Source: Yoonia sp. (GTDB taxonomy: Bacteria; Pseudomonadota; Alphaproteobacteria; Rhodobacterales; Rhodobacteraceae). Taken from it: a DNA stretch of 45,219 bases. Location: positions 1 to 45,219 of the forward strand of contig JAQXEG010000040.1 in assembly GCA_029250945.1 (NCBI GenBank), written 5' to 3'. The translations under genes and the position numbers were made by a program. This document shows positions 24,449 through 32,416 of this stretch, piece by piece. The notes beneath the pieces were generated by a model. It worked only from the letters and a program-made list of their open reading frames with translations, was not told the DNA's origin and made no database searches. How positions within the stretch are numbered: the first letter of the stretch is position 1; every line of letters begins with the position of its first letter.

Positions 24449-24471
24449 CGTAGGATGGGTTTTAATCCATC
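24449..24471 (+). repeat. Hairpin repeat element, copy 2
   Basis: On the plus strand it reads CGTAGGATGGGTTTT then AATCCATC. It is identical to copy 3 (25657-25679, minus strand) except for one base, which turns a G-C pair into G-T. It ends 10 bases before the ribE stop codon, between ribE and ribB. Confidence 0.8.
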
Positions 24472-24481
24472 TTCCGCCCGT

Positions 24482-25078
24482 CTAGTCGAACTCGCGCAGG
24501 CGAGCGACGTAGCGGGCCATTGTGTCGATTTCCAAATTCACGAAATCGCCCACGGCGCTGTCGCCCCATGTCGTGACCTCTTTGGTGTGGGGGATGATGT
24601 TGACGCCAAAATCACAACCGTCGACCGCATTCACGGTTAGCGATGTCCCGTTCAGCGCAACAGAGCCCTTTGGCGCGATAAATTTCGCAAGTGCCTCTGG
24701 CGCGCGAAACACGTACCGTGTGCTATCACCCTCATCGGTCATGCCGACAATCTCGGCCACGCCATCGACGTGACCCGACACGATATGCCCGCCCAGCTCA
24801 TCGCCCAGCTTCAATGCCCGTTCCAGGTTCAGCCTCCGGCCCATCGTCCATGCCTTGATATTCGTGGCATCCACGCTTTCGGCAGAAATATCGACATCAA
24901 ACCAGTTGCCGCCATCTGTACCTTTGTCCACAACCGTCAGACAGACCCCATCGCAGGCAATAGATGCACCCATATCCACGCCCGCCACGTCGTAATTTGT
25001 CCCGATCCGCGCACGCAAATCGCCGCGTTGGTCCAGCCCGCGCAAGATCCCAAGATCAGTTACAATTCCAGTGAACAT
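24482..25078 (-). CDS. ribE: Riboflavin synthase alpha subunit
   Basis: The 198-residue protein starts at 25078 with the classic N-terminus MFTGIVTDLGILRGL. The frame is open for 18 codons further upstream but they are not family-like. Two repeated barrel domains are visible: first SIACDGVCLTVVDKG, then GSVALNGTSLTVNAVDG, with GGHIVSGHVDGVAEIV between. It converts two lumazine molecules to riboflavin and the pyrimidine precursor. It is between ribD (separated by a capsule pseudogene) and ribB, all on the minus strand. Two repeat copies in the space to ribB may end or weaken transcription there. Confidence 0.96.
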   Translation of the reverse strand: MFTGIVTDLGILRGLDQRGDLRARIGTNYDVAGVDMGASIACDGVCLTVVDKGTDGGNWFDVDISAESVDATNIKAWTMGRRLNLERALKLGDELGGHIVSGHVDGVAEIVGMTDEGDSTRYVFRAPEALAKFIAPKGSVALNGTSLTVNAVDGCDFGVNIIPHTKEVTTWGDSAVGDFVNLEIDTMARYVARLREFD

Positions 25079-25216
25079 GGCGTAATCCTTTATACTTTCA
25101 CCTGACGTAGCGCGTTGATCTGTGGCAATCAAGGCGCCAGTCCCATGCGGCCTTATTCTTGCCCCGTTGGAATGCTATAACGATTTGATAACCAGTTTCA
25201 GGATACCCCGCTTACC

Positions 25217-25658
25217 GTGACCGACCCGTCAAACCGCCGCTTTTTGTTCCTTCAGGGACCGCACGGGCCATTCTTTCATAGATTGGCCAAAATGTTGCGT
25301 GCGGCTGGTGGTCAGATCTGGCGTGTGGGTTTTAACGCGGGCGATCGCGCGTTCTGGTTCGGCGGCCCCGGCTACATCCCCTATCGTGGCACGATTAAAG
25401 ACTGGCCAGCCACGTTTGACGCCCTGGTAGCAGAACCTGCGCCGCGTCGCAACGCCGTCATTGGCCCAACTGGCGCATGCCGTGCTGATTGATCATCCGC
25501 GGTATTTCAACCCAAAAACCGGCCTGCCATGCCCTGTTGAGGTGATCGTGGATCGGTGGGCAAAGGGGGATATGCCCACACCTGGTCCGTTCAATCGCAT
25601 CCTTGCCAAGGCACAAGGCATCTTCGCCAGTTACGCCCACCTGTGGCGGCGATTATGA
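25217..25658 (+). pseudogene. Capsule polysaccharide export protein KpsS-like, internally deleted
   Basis: The first frame (25217) reads RRFLFLQGPHGPFFHRLAKM and GFNAGDRAFWFGGPGYIPYR, the N-terminus of KpsS-like capsule export proteins, then stops at 25492. A second frame, visible from about 25446, reads LAHAVLIDHPRYFNPKTGLP and FNRILAKAQGIFASYAHLWR, which is the C-terminus of the same family, stopping at 25658. The middle of a protein normally around 400 residues or more is absent. The remnant thus shows an internal deletion of several hundred bases plus a frame change. It sits inside the riboflavin block in the opposite direction to its neighbours. No other capsule gene is in the window. 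Confidence 0.8.
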
Positions 25659-26744
25659 TGGGTTAAAACCCATCCTACGGGTCCAGCGCTGCATGACATC
25701 CGTACCGATGGATTGCACGGAATGCAGATCAAACCGCGGCGCATCATCCAGATTATCAACACCAAGTGCGGCCAAGGATGCCGTGCCATCCCCGCCGATC
25801 ACGCAGCCCGCGTGCATGACGATCAGCTCATCCACGAGCCCCGCCCGCAACAGTGACGCGGCCAGCGCACCGCCGCCTTCGCAAAAGACACGCGTGATCC
25901 CTTTAGCCGCGATTGCTGCCATCACCGCAGTCATATCGACCGCGTTATCCTTTACCGGACAGGCAATGCCCGTCGCCCATGCAGGCACAGTCACGCCCGC
26001 GCCGTGACATTGCCAGACAGGTGCATCAGCGGCAGTATTTTGCAGGTTTGACGCGACCATCGGACTGTTGGATACAATGATCCGCACAGGTTGCCGATCG
26101 ATACCCAACCCGCGCACAGTCAGCGTCGGGTCATCGGCCCGTAGCGTGCCGCCACCGACAATCACGGCGTCATGTCGCGCGCGCATCATATGCACAGCAC
26201 GGCGGGCCGCCGGGCCGGTTATCCACTGGCTTTCACCGGTGCGGGTCGCGATGCGTCCGTCCAGCGTGCTCGCGATTTTCAGGGTCACAAAGGGGCGATT
26301 TTCGCGCAGACGCGCAAAGAAGCCCGCGTGATCAACATCTGCCTCGGCCTGACATACGCCCAAAACAACCTCAACCCCGGCATCGCGCAGCATCGCAATC
26401 CCGCGGCCCGCAACACGCGGATCAGGATCGGTTGTCGCCACAACAACGCGGGTCACGCCGGCGTCGATGAGGGCTTGGGAACAAGGGCCGGTTTGGCCGG
26501 TGTGGGCGCAGGGTTCCAAGGTGACATACGCAGTTGCACAACGCGCGTCGCCCGCTTGGGTCAGCGCCACAACCTCGGCGTGGGGGCGGCCACCATCAGC
26601 GGTGCGGCCACGCCCAATGATCACACCCTGACGGGTCAGCACGCAGCCGACTGCAGGGTTGGGCCAGACACGGCCCATCCCCTGCCGACCCAACATCAGG
26701 GCCAGCTGCATAAAGCGATGATCAGTCTTCTTCTGGCTTAACAT
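25653..26744 (-). CDS. ribD: Bifunctional pyrimidine deaminase/reductase RibD
   Basis: The 363-residue protein starts at 26744 ([20 protein letters not shown]), 23 bases inside the end of nrdR. The zinc deaminase site is His55-Ala-Glu57 with Cys79 and Cys88 ([22 protein letters not shown]). The reductase domain follows from about residue 150, with [19 protein letters not shown] and [17 protein letters not shown]. It performs two successive steps on the pyrimidine intermediate of riboflavin synthesis. The last residues, RRMGFNPS, are encoded by the hairpin repeat at 25657-25679, which also lies against the stop codon. The original C-terminus has evidently been replaced. The domain itself is complete, so the enzyme should work. 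Confidence 0.95.
   Translation of the reverse strand: MLSQKKTDHRFMQLALMLGRQGMGRVWPNPAVGCVLTRQGVIIGRGRTADGGRPHAEVVALTQAGDARCATAYVTLEPCAHTGQTGPCSQALIDAGVTRVVVATTDPDPRVAGRGIAMLRDAGVEVVLGVCQAEADVDHAGFFARLRENRPFVTLKIASTLDGRIATRTGESQWITGPAARRAVHMMRARHDAVIVGGGTLRADDPTLTVRGLGIDRQPVRIIVSNSPMVASNLQNTAADAPVWQCHGAGVTVPAWATGIACPVKDNAVDMTAVMAAIAAKGITRVFCEGGGALAASLLRAGLVDELIVMHAGCVIGGDGTASLAALGVDNLDDAPRFDLHSVQSIGTDVMQRWTRRMGFNPS
25657..25679 (-). repeat. Hairpin repeat element, copy 3 (inside ribD)
   Basis: On the minus strand it reads CGTAGGATGGGTTTT then AACCCATC, with arms GATGGGT and ACCCATC. It is fully inside the 3' end of ribD and overlaps the end of the capsule pseudogene on the other strand. It is inverted relative to copy 2. 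Confidence 0.82.
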
Positions 26745-27192
26745 CCGGACGCAATTCAGAAACGAATTTGTCAAAGTCATCCGCCGCTTGGAAGTTCTTG
26801 TAAACGCTCGCGAAACGCACGTAAGCCACGGTGTCGATCCGCGCGAGGCTTTCCATCACGATCTCGCCAATGGCGGTCGACTGGATGTCTGTTTCACCCA
26901 TGCTTTCGAGACGGCGCACGATGCCAGAAATCATCTGGTCCATCCGCTCTGGCTCAACGGGGCGTTTTTGCAGACTGATCCGGATCGAGCGTTCAAGCTT
27001 ATCACGGTCGAAGTCTTCACGGCGGCCATTGGATTTGATCACGACCAAATCGCGCAGCTGCACGCGTTCATATGTTGTGAAACGTCCGCCACAGGCGGGG
27101 CAAAAACGACGGCGCCGAATGGCAACGTGGTCTTCGGCGGGGCGGGAATCTTTGACTTGTGTGTCAACGTTTCCGCAAAAGGGGCAACGCAT
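26722..27192 (-). CDS. nrdR: Transcriptional repressor NrdR
   Basis: The 156-residue protein starts at 27192 ([20 protein letters not shown]). The zinc ribbon uses Cys3, Cys6, Cys31 and Cys34 ([16 protein letters not shown]). The ATP-cone domain follows with [20 protein letters not shown] and ends with [11 protein letters not shown]. NrdR senses ATP/dATP and represses ribonucleotide reductase genes. It precedes ribD with a 23-base overlap, a common proteobacterial order. No NrdR box is obvious in its own upstream region, and no nrd gene is in the window. Confidence 0.97.
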   Translation of the reverse strand: MRCPFCGNVDTQVKDSRPAEDHVAIRRRRFCPACGGRFTTYERVQLRDLVVIKSNGRREDFDRDKLERSIRISLQKRPVEPERMDQMISGIVRRLESMGETDIQSTAIGEIVMESLARIDTVAYVRFASVYKNFQAADDFDKFVSELRPDVKPEED

Positions 27193-27279
27193 GGGCCTGT
27201 CCTTGTTCTTATTTATACTGCCGGGTGTGGGTATTTTCCCACTTCTCCACAGCATTTATAGGCCTCTTAGCAGGATTTG

Positions 27280-27302
27280 GGTAGCGCAATTTTGCGCCTA
27301 CC
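27280..27302. terminator. Hairpin downstream of the M20 amidohydrolase gene
   Basis: GGTAG-CGCA and TGCG-(C)-CTACC form a 9-bp stem with one bulged base, starting 10 bases after the amidohydrolase stop on the minus strand. No U-run follows, so it may be a processing or boundary hairpin rather than a strong terminator. Confidence 0.4.
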
Positions 27303-27312
27303 AAATGGTGTG

Positions 27313-28860
27313 TCAGTTCGGACTCACTGGGATGTGCCAATCACGCCCGCGGGCCGTGTCCACATATTCCGGCCATGCAAAATGCAGCGGCGGATCATAG
27401 TCACAAAGCGGTGGAATATCATAGACTTGGAGACGGTCACGAAATTCACGCATCGCGGAATCGCGGGCGGATTTATCCATCAATACGCGTAGTGCAGACA
27501 CCGCGAGGACCTGTGCCGCAGCCTGCACGGTTGGATCAATCGTCGCCCGAATACCGCCAAGCGCATTCATCGCCCACGCCGGATAAGGCCCGCCACGCAG
27601 CGCAGGCCGTGCCATGTAGAACCGCGCTGTCGGCGCATGCCACGTCATATCGGTATAGTCATCAGATGTTGAATTGCGCTGTGACGGCGGCAGGTCGCGA
27701 CGCAAGATCGCCTCGGCCTCTTCCGGATCAATCAGGGTTTCGCATACCGCCAACAATGGGTCATCCATCGGATCCACGCCACACGACGCCTGCACCTTGC
27801 GCATCACATCACGGGCCGCTTCGTCCCACTGCGGCGCACCAACCTGCTGGATTCCGTCCCAGACCAACCGCGCCATCGCGTGATTGGCCAAACCGGGCCG
27901 TGATTTGCAGACCCAGTGCCGCGTCACGGTGCAGCCTGTCATGGCGGCAATCGCCTCTGCCTGCCGGTCAAGCGCCGCTGTCACCTGTTCGGCCATCGCC
28001 ACGGTCGGCACGCGCATCATATATTTGATCTCGGCCAGACCAGCGGGCAAGTTATCTGCGGTGGCCTGTCCTGTGCTGATGATCGCCTCGGATATCGACC
28101 AGCCCCCTTGATGCGGCAACATCGTGTCGCGCAGGAAACGCCCCGCCTGATACATCTGCACCAGCGCGTCATTGGCACCTGGCGCGCGCACGTCGCTGTG
28201 GCTTTGCGGGATGGGCGCGCCGTCGGTGGCACCCCATGTTTCGGGCGCGTCACAGCGGAACCGATAGATCATCGCATAGGCCACACCACAGTGCGTATCC
28301 CAGCGGACCGTATTGCACATGGGCAGCATGTAAAACGGATGGAACGATAGCATCGCAGCCAGCCCGTCATAATACCCCTTCGCCGCATGGATGGGTTTAG
28401 ATCCGCGGTGCTTCTCCGCAGGTTCGCCCGTGAACCGCAGGCCACCCTTTATCCCGTGGTGTTCCATCGCGACCTTGGTCGCCAACAGCCCGCCTAGCCC
28501 CGCCATGCCAAGCGCGGAATGCGGATCGGTGTGCCCAGCTGCTTGTGGGCCAAGCCCTGTGCGGGGGCTTTGCGTTGTCGCAGCGGCCTGACAATTGCCC
28601 GGCACCGCATCATATTCAGCATACATGCCGACGATTGGACCATCACCATTTGACCATTCCGCACAAAATGCCGTGGGCATCCCGCCTGAACCCTCTTCGA
28701 CCGAGAAACCGGCGCGGCGCAACTGATCAACATACCACGCCGCAGACCGGTATTCCCGCCAAGCCGGTTCGGCATAGTCAAAGATCGCAGCGCATCCATC
28801 CGACAGGAACGCCGCGTTGGATTTCACATGTGCGCGGGCGGTGGTTTGAGCATCGGTCAT
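27313..28860 (-). CDS. M20 family amidohydrolase, AbgB-like
   Basis: The 515-residue protein starts at 28860 (MTDAQTTARAHVKSNAAFLS). The longer open frame upstream overlaps the SDR promoter and is not family-like. M20 signatures are IVGMYAEYDAVPGNCQAA, in which the Asp is a metal ligand, GHTDPHSALGMAGLGGLLA and GLRFTGEPAEKHRGSKPIHA near residue 160. A dimerisation insert follows at about residues 200-320. The closest named relative is p-aminobenzoyl-glutamate hydrolase subunit B, but many such proteins cut other amide bonds of acylated amino acids. The substrate is not shown. It is divergent from the SDR gene. Confidence 0.9.
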   Translation of the reverse strand: MTDAQTTARAHVKSNAAFLSDGCAAIFDYAEPAWREYRSAAWYVDQLRRAGFSVEEGSGGMPTAFCAEWSNGDGPIVGMYAEYDAVPGNCQAAATTQSPRTGLGPQAAGHTDPHSALGMAGLGGLLATKVAMEHHGIKGGLRFTGEPAEKHRGSKPIHAAKGYYDGLAAMLSFHPFYMLPMCNTVRWDTHCGVAYAMIYRFRCDAPETWGATDGAPIPQSHSDVRAPGANDALVQMYQAGRFLRDTMLPHQGGWSISEAIISTGQATADNLPAGLAEIKYMMRVPTVAMAEQVTAALDRQAEAIAAMTGCTVTRHWVCKSRPGLANHAMARLVWDGIQQVGAPQWDEAARDVMRKVQASCGVDPMDDPLLAVCETLIDPEEAEAILRRDLPPSQRNSTSDDYTDMTWHAPTARFYMARPALRGGPYPAWAMNALGGIRATIDPTVQAAAQVLAVSALRVLMDKSARDSAMREFRDRLQVYDIPPLCDYDPPLHFAWPEYVDTARGRDWHIPVSPN

Positions 28861-28970
28861 CCCACCACTGGGCGGCAGCAACCCCGATTTGTCAACAATG
28901 ATGTAACGAATTGACCACACGCGCGTTGGGCCGACAACAGACACTAGTCCACGACACAATGGGGAACGAC

Positions 28971-29645
28971 ATGACCAACGAGACACTGTTCATCACGGGC
29001 GCATCATCTGGCATCAGGGCGGCAACAGCGCGCGCTGCGGTGCAAAACGGGTGGCACGTGGGACTATTTGCCCGATCAGAGGATAAGTTACGCGCACTGG
29101 CCGACGAACTGGGCGATGCGACCAAAACTTATGTCGGAGACGCGACCAATATGGACGACCAAACCGCCGCCGTGGACGCCATGATCGCTGATTTCGGGCA
29201 GATTGATGCGGTGTTCGCGAATGCAGGCATGGGCGTGGATAACGCAGGTGCCGAGAACGGCGATTTGGACGAATGGGGGCGTGTTGTGGACCTGAACATC
29301 ATGGGGCTGCTGAAAACCATGAAGGCGACCCTGCCCCATGTCAAAGACACCAAAGGCCACATTATATTGACTGGATCAGCGGCAGGGCGGGTTCATCTGT
29401 CTGGGTCGGTTTATGGCGCGACAAAATGGTTTGTGCACCGGTTCGGCGGCAATCTGGCGCAGGAAATGGCCGACTGGGGTGGCCGTTGCACCATAGTTAC
29501 GCCCGGCATGGTCGACACCGCGTTTTTCAGCGAACCCAAGCCGGACAAACTACAGCCAGAGGACGTCACGAATGCCGTCATGCATGCGCTCGACGCGCCC
29601 GCCCACGCCGCTGTGCGCGAGGTGTTCCTCATGCCCACCGGCTAG
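28971..29645 (+). CDS. Short-chain dehydrogenase/reductase (classical SDR)
   Basis: The 224-residue protein starts at 28971 (MTNETLFITGASSGIRAATA). The N-terminal glycine motif of classical SDRs is TGxxxGxG. Here the third glycine is Arg16, encoded by AGG at 29016-29018. The other motifs are intact: FANAGMG (the NAG stretch), NIMGLLKTM, and the catalytic Ser with Tyr-Gly-Ala-Thr-Lys in GSVYGATKWF. It resembles the YdfG-type 3-hydroxy acid dehydrogenases in length and in the HIILTGSAAGRVH strand. An ATG at 28959 in the same frame is also possible. The arginine may weaken or change dinucleotide binding. Confidence 0.9.
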   Translation: MTNETLFITGASSGIRAATARAAVQNGWHVGLFARSEDKLRALADELGDATKTYVGDATNMDDQTAAVDAMIADFGQIDAVFANAGMGVDNAGAENGDLDEWGRVVDLNIMGLLKTMKATLPHVKDTKGHIILTGSAAGRVHLSGSVYGATKWFVHRFGGNLAQEMADWGGRCTIVTPGMVDTAFFSEPKPDKLQPEDVTNAVMHALDAPAHAAVREVFLMPTG

Positions 29646-30037
29646 GACATCATTGCAAGGACCGTCCGGTGATGCGGGCGGTCCCGATGTTCGAAAAGGT
29701 AAACTCCCTGCCAGGTTCCCAGCTGCATTTGAGCGTTCACAACAGGAATAGACAAATGTGTGGGCATCATCGCCGCCTTGATATGGGCGGGCATGTCATC
29801 CGGCCCCTCGTGCGTGTGGGTCAGATAGTACATCGTGGGATCAGTGGTCGGCGGCACGAGACGCGCAAAGAAGTTTTGCAGGTCTGTCTGCACCTCTAGA
29901 TCAGCATTTTCTTGGACAAGCAGACTGCACGACGTGTGCTGGACGAACAGGGTCAGAAGCCCACTACCCGTCACGCTGATCTGATCAGTAAATTCGTATA
30001 AGCCGGGGCCGTGGGTCGCGATCGTCAGCTTTTGCAT
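29642..30037 (-). CDS. yjbQ: YjbQ family protein (UPF0047)
   Basis: The 131-residue protein has the YjbQ pattern: LTLFVQHTSCSLLVQENADL and the trailing QLGTWQGVYLFEHRDRPHHR with several conserved His residues. Proteins of this family have weak thiamine-phosphate-synthase-like activity and are annotated so, but the physiological role is not settled. It converges on the SDR gene with a 4-base overlap and follows the hlyU-like gene by 3 bases on the same strand, so it is probably part of the dnaG-rpoD transcript's tail. Confidence 0.92.
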   Translation of the reverse strand: MQKLTIATHGPGLYEFTDQISVTGSGLLTLFVQHTSCSLLVQENADLEVQTDLQNFFARLVPPTTDPTMYYLTHTHEGPDDMPAHIKAAMMPTHLSIPVVNAQMQLGTWQGVYLFEHRDRPHHRTVLAMMS

Positions 30038-30040
30038 GCC

Positions 30041-30304
30041 CTAAAACAGTTTATCGCCCATCTGGTCGATCAATTGCTTGGCCTTGCCCATCGCCGCATC
30101 ATTCGCCGCCTCGACCGATTTAAAACTGTCGGCGCGGATCAAGTTGTGGGTCAGCGTTTCCCCATCCTTGTCCAACTCCACGCGCGCGCTGAGCCGAAAC
30201 TGCCCGCCCTCTTTCATCGGGGCGGGGAAGATCCGGAAACCCTTGTAAATTTCCGGTTCAACCTCTTTCGATTTGCCACCGAACAGACGCCCAAACAGTG
30301 ACAT
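30041..30304 (-). CDS. HlyU family protein
   Basis: The 87-residue protein ([20 protein letters not shown]) matches the HlyU family, with GFRIFPAPMKEGGQFRLSAR and LIRADSFKSVEAANDAA in the same order as family members. Despite the name, taken from a Vibrio haemolysin activator annotation, this family has no visible DNA-binding domain here, and its function in Rhodobacteraceae is unknown. Its ATG shares a base with the rpoD stop (TAATG), so it is translationally coupled to the sigma factor. That coupling is the best clue to its role. Confidence 0.85.
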   Translation of the reverse strand: MSLFGRLFGGKSKEVEPEIYKGFRIFPAPMKEGGQFRLSARVELDKDGETLTHNLIRADSFKSVEAANDAAMGKAKQLIDQMGDKLF

Positions 30305-32286
30305 TACTGATCAAGGAAGCTACGCAGCTTCCGGCTCCGGCTCGGGTGTTTGAGCTTGCGCAGCGCTTTCGCTTCGATCTGACGGATACGTTCGCGGGTC
30401 ACGCTAAACTGTTGGCCAACTTCTTCGAGCGTGTGATCGGTATTCATGCCGATACCAAAGCGCATCCGCAGCACGCGTTCCTCACGCGGGGTCAGGGAAG
30501 CAAGCACGCGGGTCGTAGTTTCCTTGAGGTTTTCCTGAATGGCGGAATCCAGCGGCAGGATCGCGTTCTTGTCTTCGATGAAATCACCAAGCTGGCTGTC
30601 TTCCTCGTCGCCGATTGGCGTCTCCAGAGAGATAGGTTCCTTGGCAATTTTCATAACCTTGCGGACTTTTTCCAAAGGCATTTGCAGCTTTTCTGCCAAT
30701 TCCTCTGGTGTGGGCTCGCGGCCAATTTCGTGCAGCATCTGGCGACCTGTGCGGACCAGCTTGTTGATCGTCTCGATCATGTGGACCGGAATACGGATCG
30801 TGCGGGCCTGATCGGCGATGGAGCGGGTGATCGCCTGACGGATCCACCACGTCGCATAGGTCGAGAATTTATAGCCGCGGCGATATTCAAATTTGTCCAC
30901 GGCCTTCATCAGACCGATGTTACCTTCTTGAATAAGATCAAGGAATTGCAGGCCACGGTTCGTATACTTCTTAGCAATCGAAATCACGAGGCGCAGGTTT
31001 GCCTCGACCATTTCTTTCTTGGCCTGACGGGCCTCTTTTTCGCCCTTTTGGACCTGCTGCACGATGCGGCGGAATTCGGTGATATCAACGCCAACATATT
31101 GCCCAACTTGGGCCATGTCGCCGCGCAGCTCTTCGATTTTATCTGTCGAACGCTCGATCAGCGCCTGCCAGCCGCGCCCCGGCTTTTCGCCCATTTCACC
31201 CAGCCAGTTGGGGTCAAGTTCGCGACCACGGTAGGCGTCGATGAATTCACGACGGTTAATACGGGCTTGGTCGGCGAGTTTCACCATCGCGCTGTCGATC
31301 GACATGATGCGACGGTTGATGCCATAAAGCTGGTCAATCAGCGCCTCGATCCGGTTGTTGTGCAGGTGAAGCGAATTCACCAGTTCAACAATCTCGGAGC
31401 GTAGTTTCTGGTATTTCTTTTCTTCCTTGTCGGTGAACGATGAATCCTCGTTCAGGGTCGCGGACATCCGCGCGTCCTGCATATCCGACAATTTGGCAAA
31501 GTCGCGCGCGATCACCTCAAGCGTTTCAAGAACGCGGGGTTTCAGCGCGGCCTCCATCGCGGCGAGCGACATGTTGGCCTGATCATCCTCATCATCGTCG
31601 TCATCTTTGGCGATGGGGTTGCCGTCGGCGTCCAGCTCTTGCTTCTCTTCCTTTTCGGCGGCGGGGGCTGCACCAGCGGCGGGGGCCACAACCGCGGCCT
31701 CTTCCCCGTCTTCGCCCATCTGATCACCAAATGTGGTTTCAAGGTCGATGACGTCGCGCAGCAAAATGTCCTCTGACAACAATTCGTCGCGCCAGATTGT
31801 GATCGCTTGGAATGTCAGCGGGCTTTCGCACAGCCCGAGGATCATGGTGTTGCGGCCAGCCTCGATCCGTTTGGCGATCGCAATTTCACCTTCACGCGAC
31901 AACAGCTCCACGCTGCCCATTTCGCGCAGGTACATGCGTACGGGATCGTCGGTGCGGTCGAGCTTTTCAGCCTCGGCACCGCCCAACGTCACCTCACGCG
32001 AACCGGCCACGGTGGCCACGTCGGTACCGCCCTGTGGCTCTTCGGCTTCTTCGCTTTCTTCTTCTTCAGTGACCTGAATGCCCATTTCGGACAGCATCGA
32101 CATCACGTCTTCGATCTGGTCGGACGACACCTGTTCAGGCGGCAGAACCGCGTTCAGCTGGTCATATGTGATGTAGCCACGCTCGCGCGCGTCCGCGATC
32201 ATTTTTTTCACGGCCGCTTGGGACATATCGAGGCTGTGATCGCCGTCTTGGTCGTCTTTGCGGTCGTCGTTATCTTTCGCGGCCAT
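30304..32286 (-). CDS. rpoD: RNA polymerase primary sigma factor RpoD (sigma-70)
   Basis: The 660-residue protein starts at 32286 ([20 protein letters not shown]) with an AAAGGAG ribosome site, not at the upstream in-frame ATG. It has region 1.1 ([20 protein letters not shown]), region 1.2 ([20 protein letters not shown]), the long acidic non-conserved spacer, region 2 ([40 protein letters not shown]), region 3 and region 4.2 ending [12 protein letters not shown]. It directs most transcription in growth. The acidic, Ala-rich inserts around residues 200-235 are expected for alphaproteobacteria. It follows dnaG, but the 130-base gap contains a structured leader (32327-32377). Confidence 0.98.
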   Translation of the reverse strand: MAAKDNDDRKDDQDGDHSLDMSQAAVKKMIADARERGYITYDQLNAVLPPEQVSSDQIEDVMSMLSEMGIQVTEEEESEEAEEPQGGTDVATVAGSREVTLGGAEAEKLDRTDDPVRMYLREMGSVELLSREGEIAIAKRIEAGRNTMILGLCESPLTFQAITIWRDELLSEDILLRDVIDLETTFGDQMGEDGEEAAVVAPAAGAAPAAEKEEKQELDADGNPIAKDDDDDEDDQANMSLAAMEAALKPRVLETLEVIARDFAKLSDMQDARMSATLNEDSSFTDKEEKKYQKLRSEIVELVNSLHLHNNRIEALIDQLYGINRRIMSIDSAMVKLADQARINRREFIDAYRGRELDPNWLGEMGEKPGRGWQALIERSTDKIEELRGDMAQVGQYVGVDITEFRRIVQQVQKGEKEARQAKKEMVEANLRLVISIAKKYTNRGLQFLDLIQEGNIGLMKAVDKFEYRRGYKFSTYATWWIRQAITRSIADQARTIRIPVHMIETINKLVRTGRQMLHEIGREPTPEELAEKLQMPLEKVRKVMKIAKEPISLETPIGDEEDSQLGDFIEDKNAILPLDSAIQENLKETTTRVLASLTPREERVLRMRFGIGMNTDHTLEEVGQQFSVTRERIRQIEAKALRKLKHPSRSRKLRSFLDQ

Positions 32287-32326
32287 GGGCTGGCTCCTTT
32301 GGTCAAAGGGAATCACGGAGGTCAGG

Positions 32327-32377
32327 TGATTCGGCTGATTCGGTTTGCCCGAATCAATCCCGAATTCGGGTGATTCG
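32327..32377 (-). promoter_or_regulatory. Structured rpoD leader with competing hairpins
   Basis: The motif TGATTCG(G) occurs three times in one orientation (32327, 32336, 32371) and once inverted (32349-32356). In the minus-strand RNA, hairpin A pairs 32371-32377 with 32350-32356 and encloses the palindrome CCCGAATTCGGG (32359-32370). Hairpin B pairs 32349-32356 with 32336-32343 around a 5-base loop. Both need 32350-32356, so they cannot form together. The nearest arm is about 40-50 bases before the rpoD start. Confidence 0.6.
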
Positions 32378-32416
32378 CAACCTTACCGTCCATTGTTTTT
32401 AGATTATGTTGCGCCC

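Noticed and set aside
24334-24481. FMN riboswitch upstream or downstream of ribB/ribE
   Set aside because: I found none of the conserved FMN-element helices near any rib gene; the gap holds two hairpin repeats instead.
30298-31404. 368-residue plus-strand frame opposite rpoD
   Set aside because: It is the antisense shadow of the conserved sigma-factor regions and has no independent protein character.
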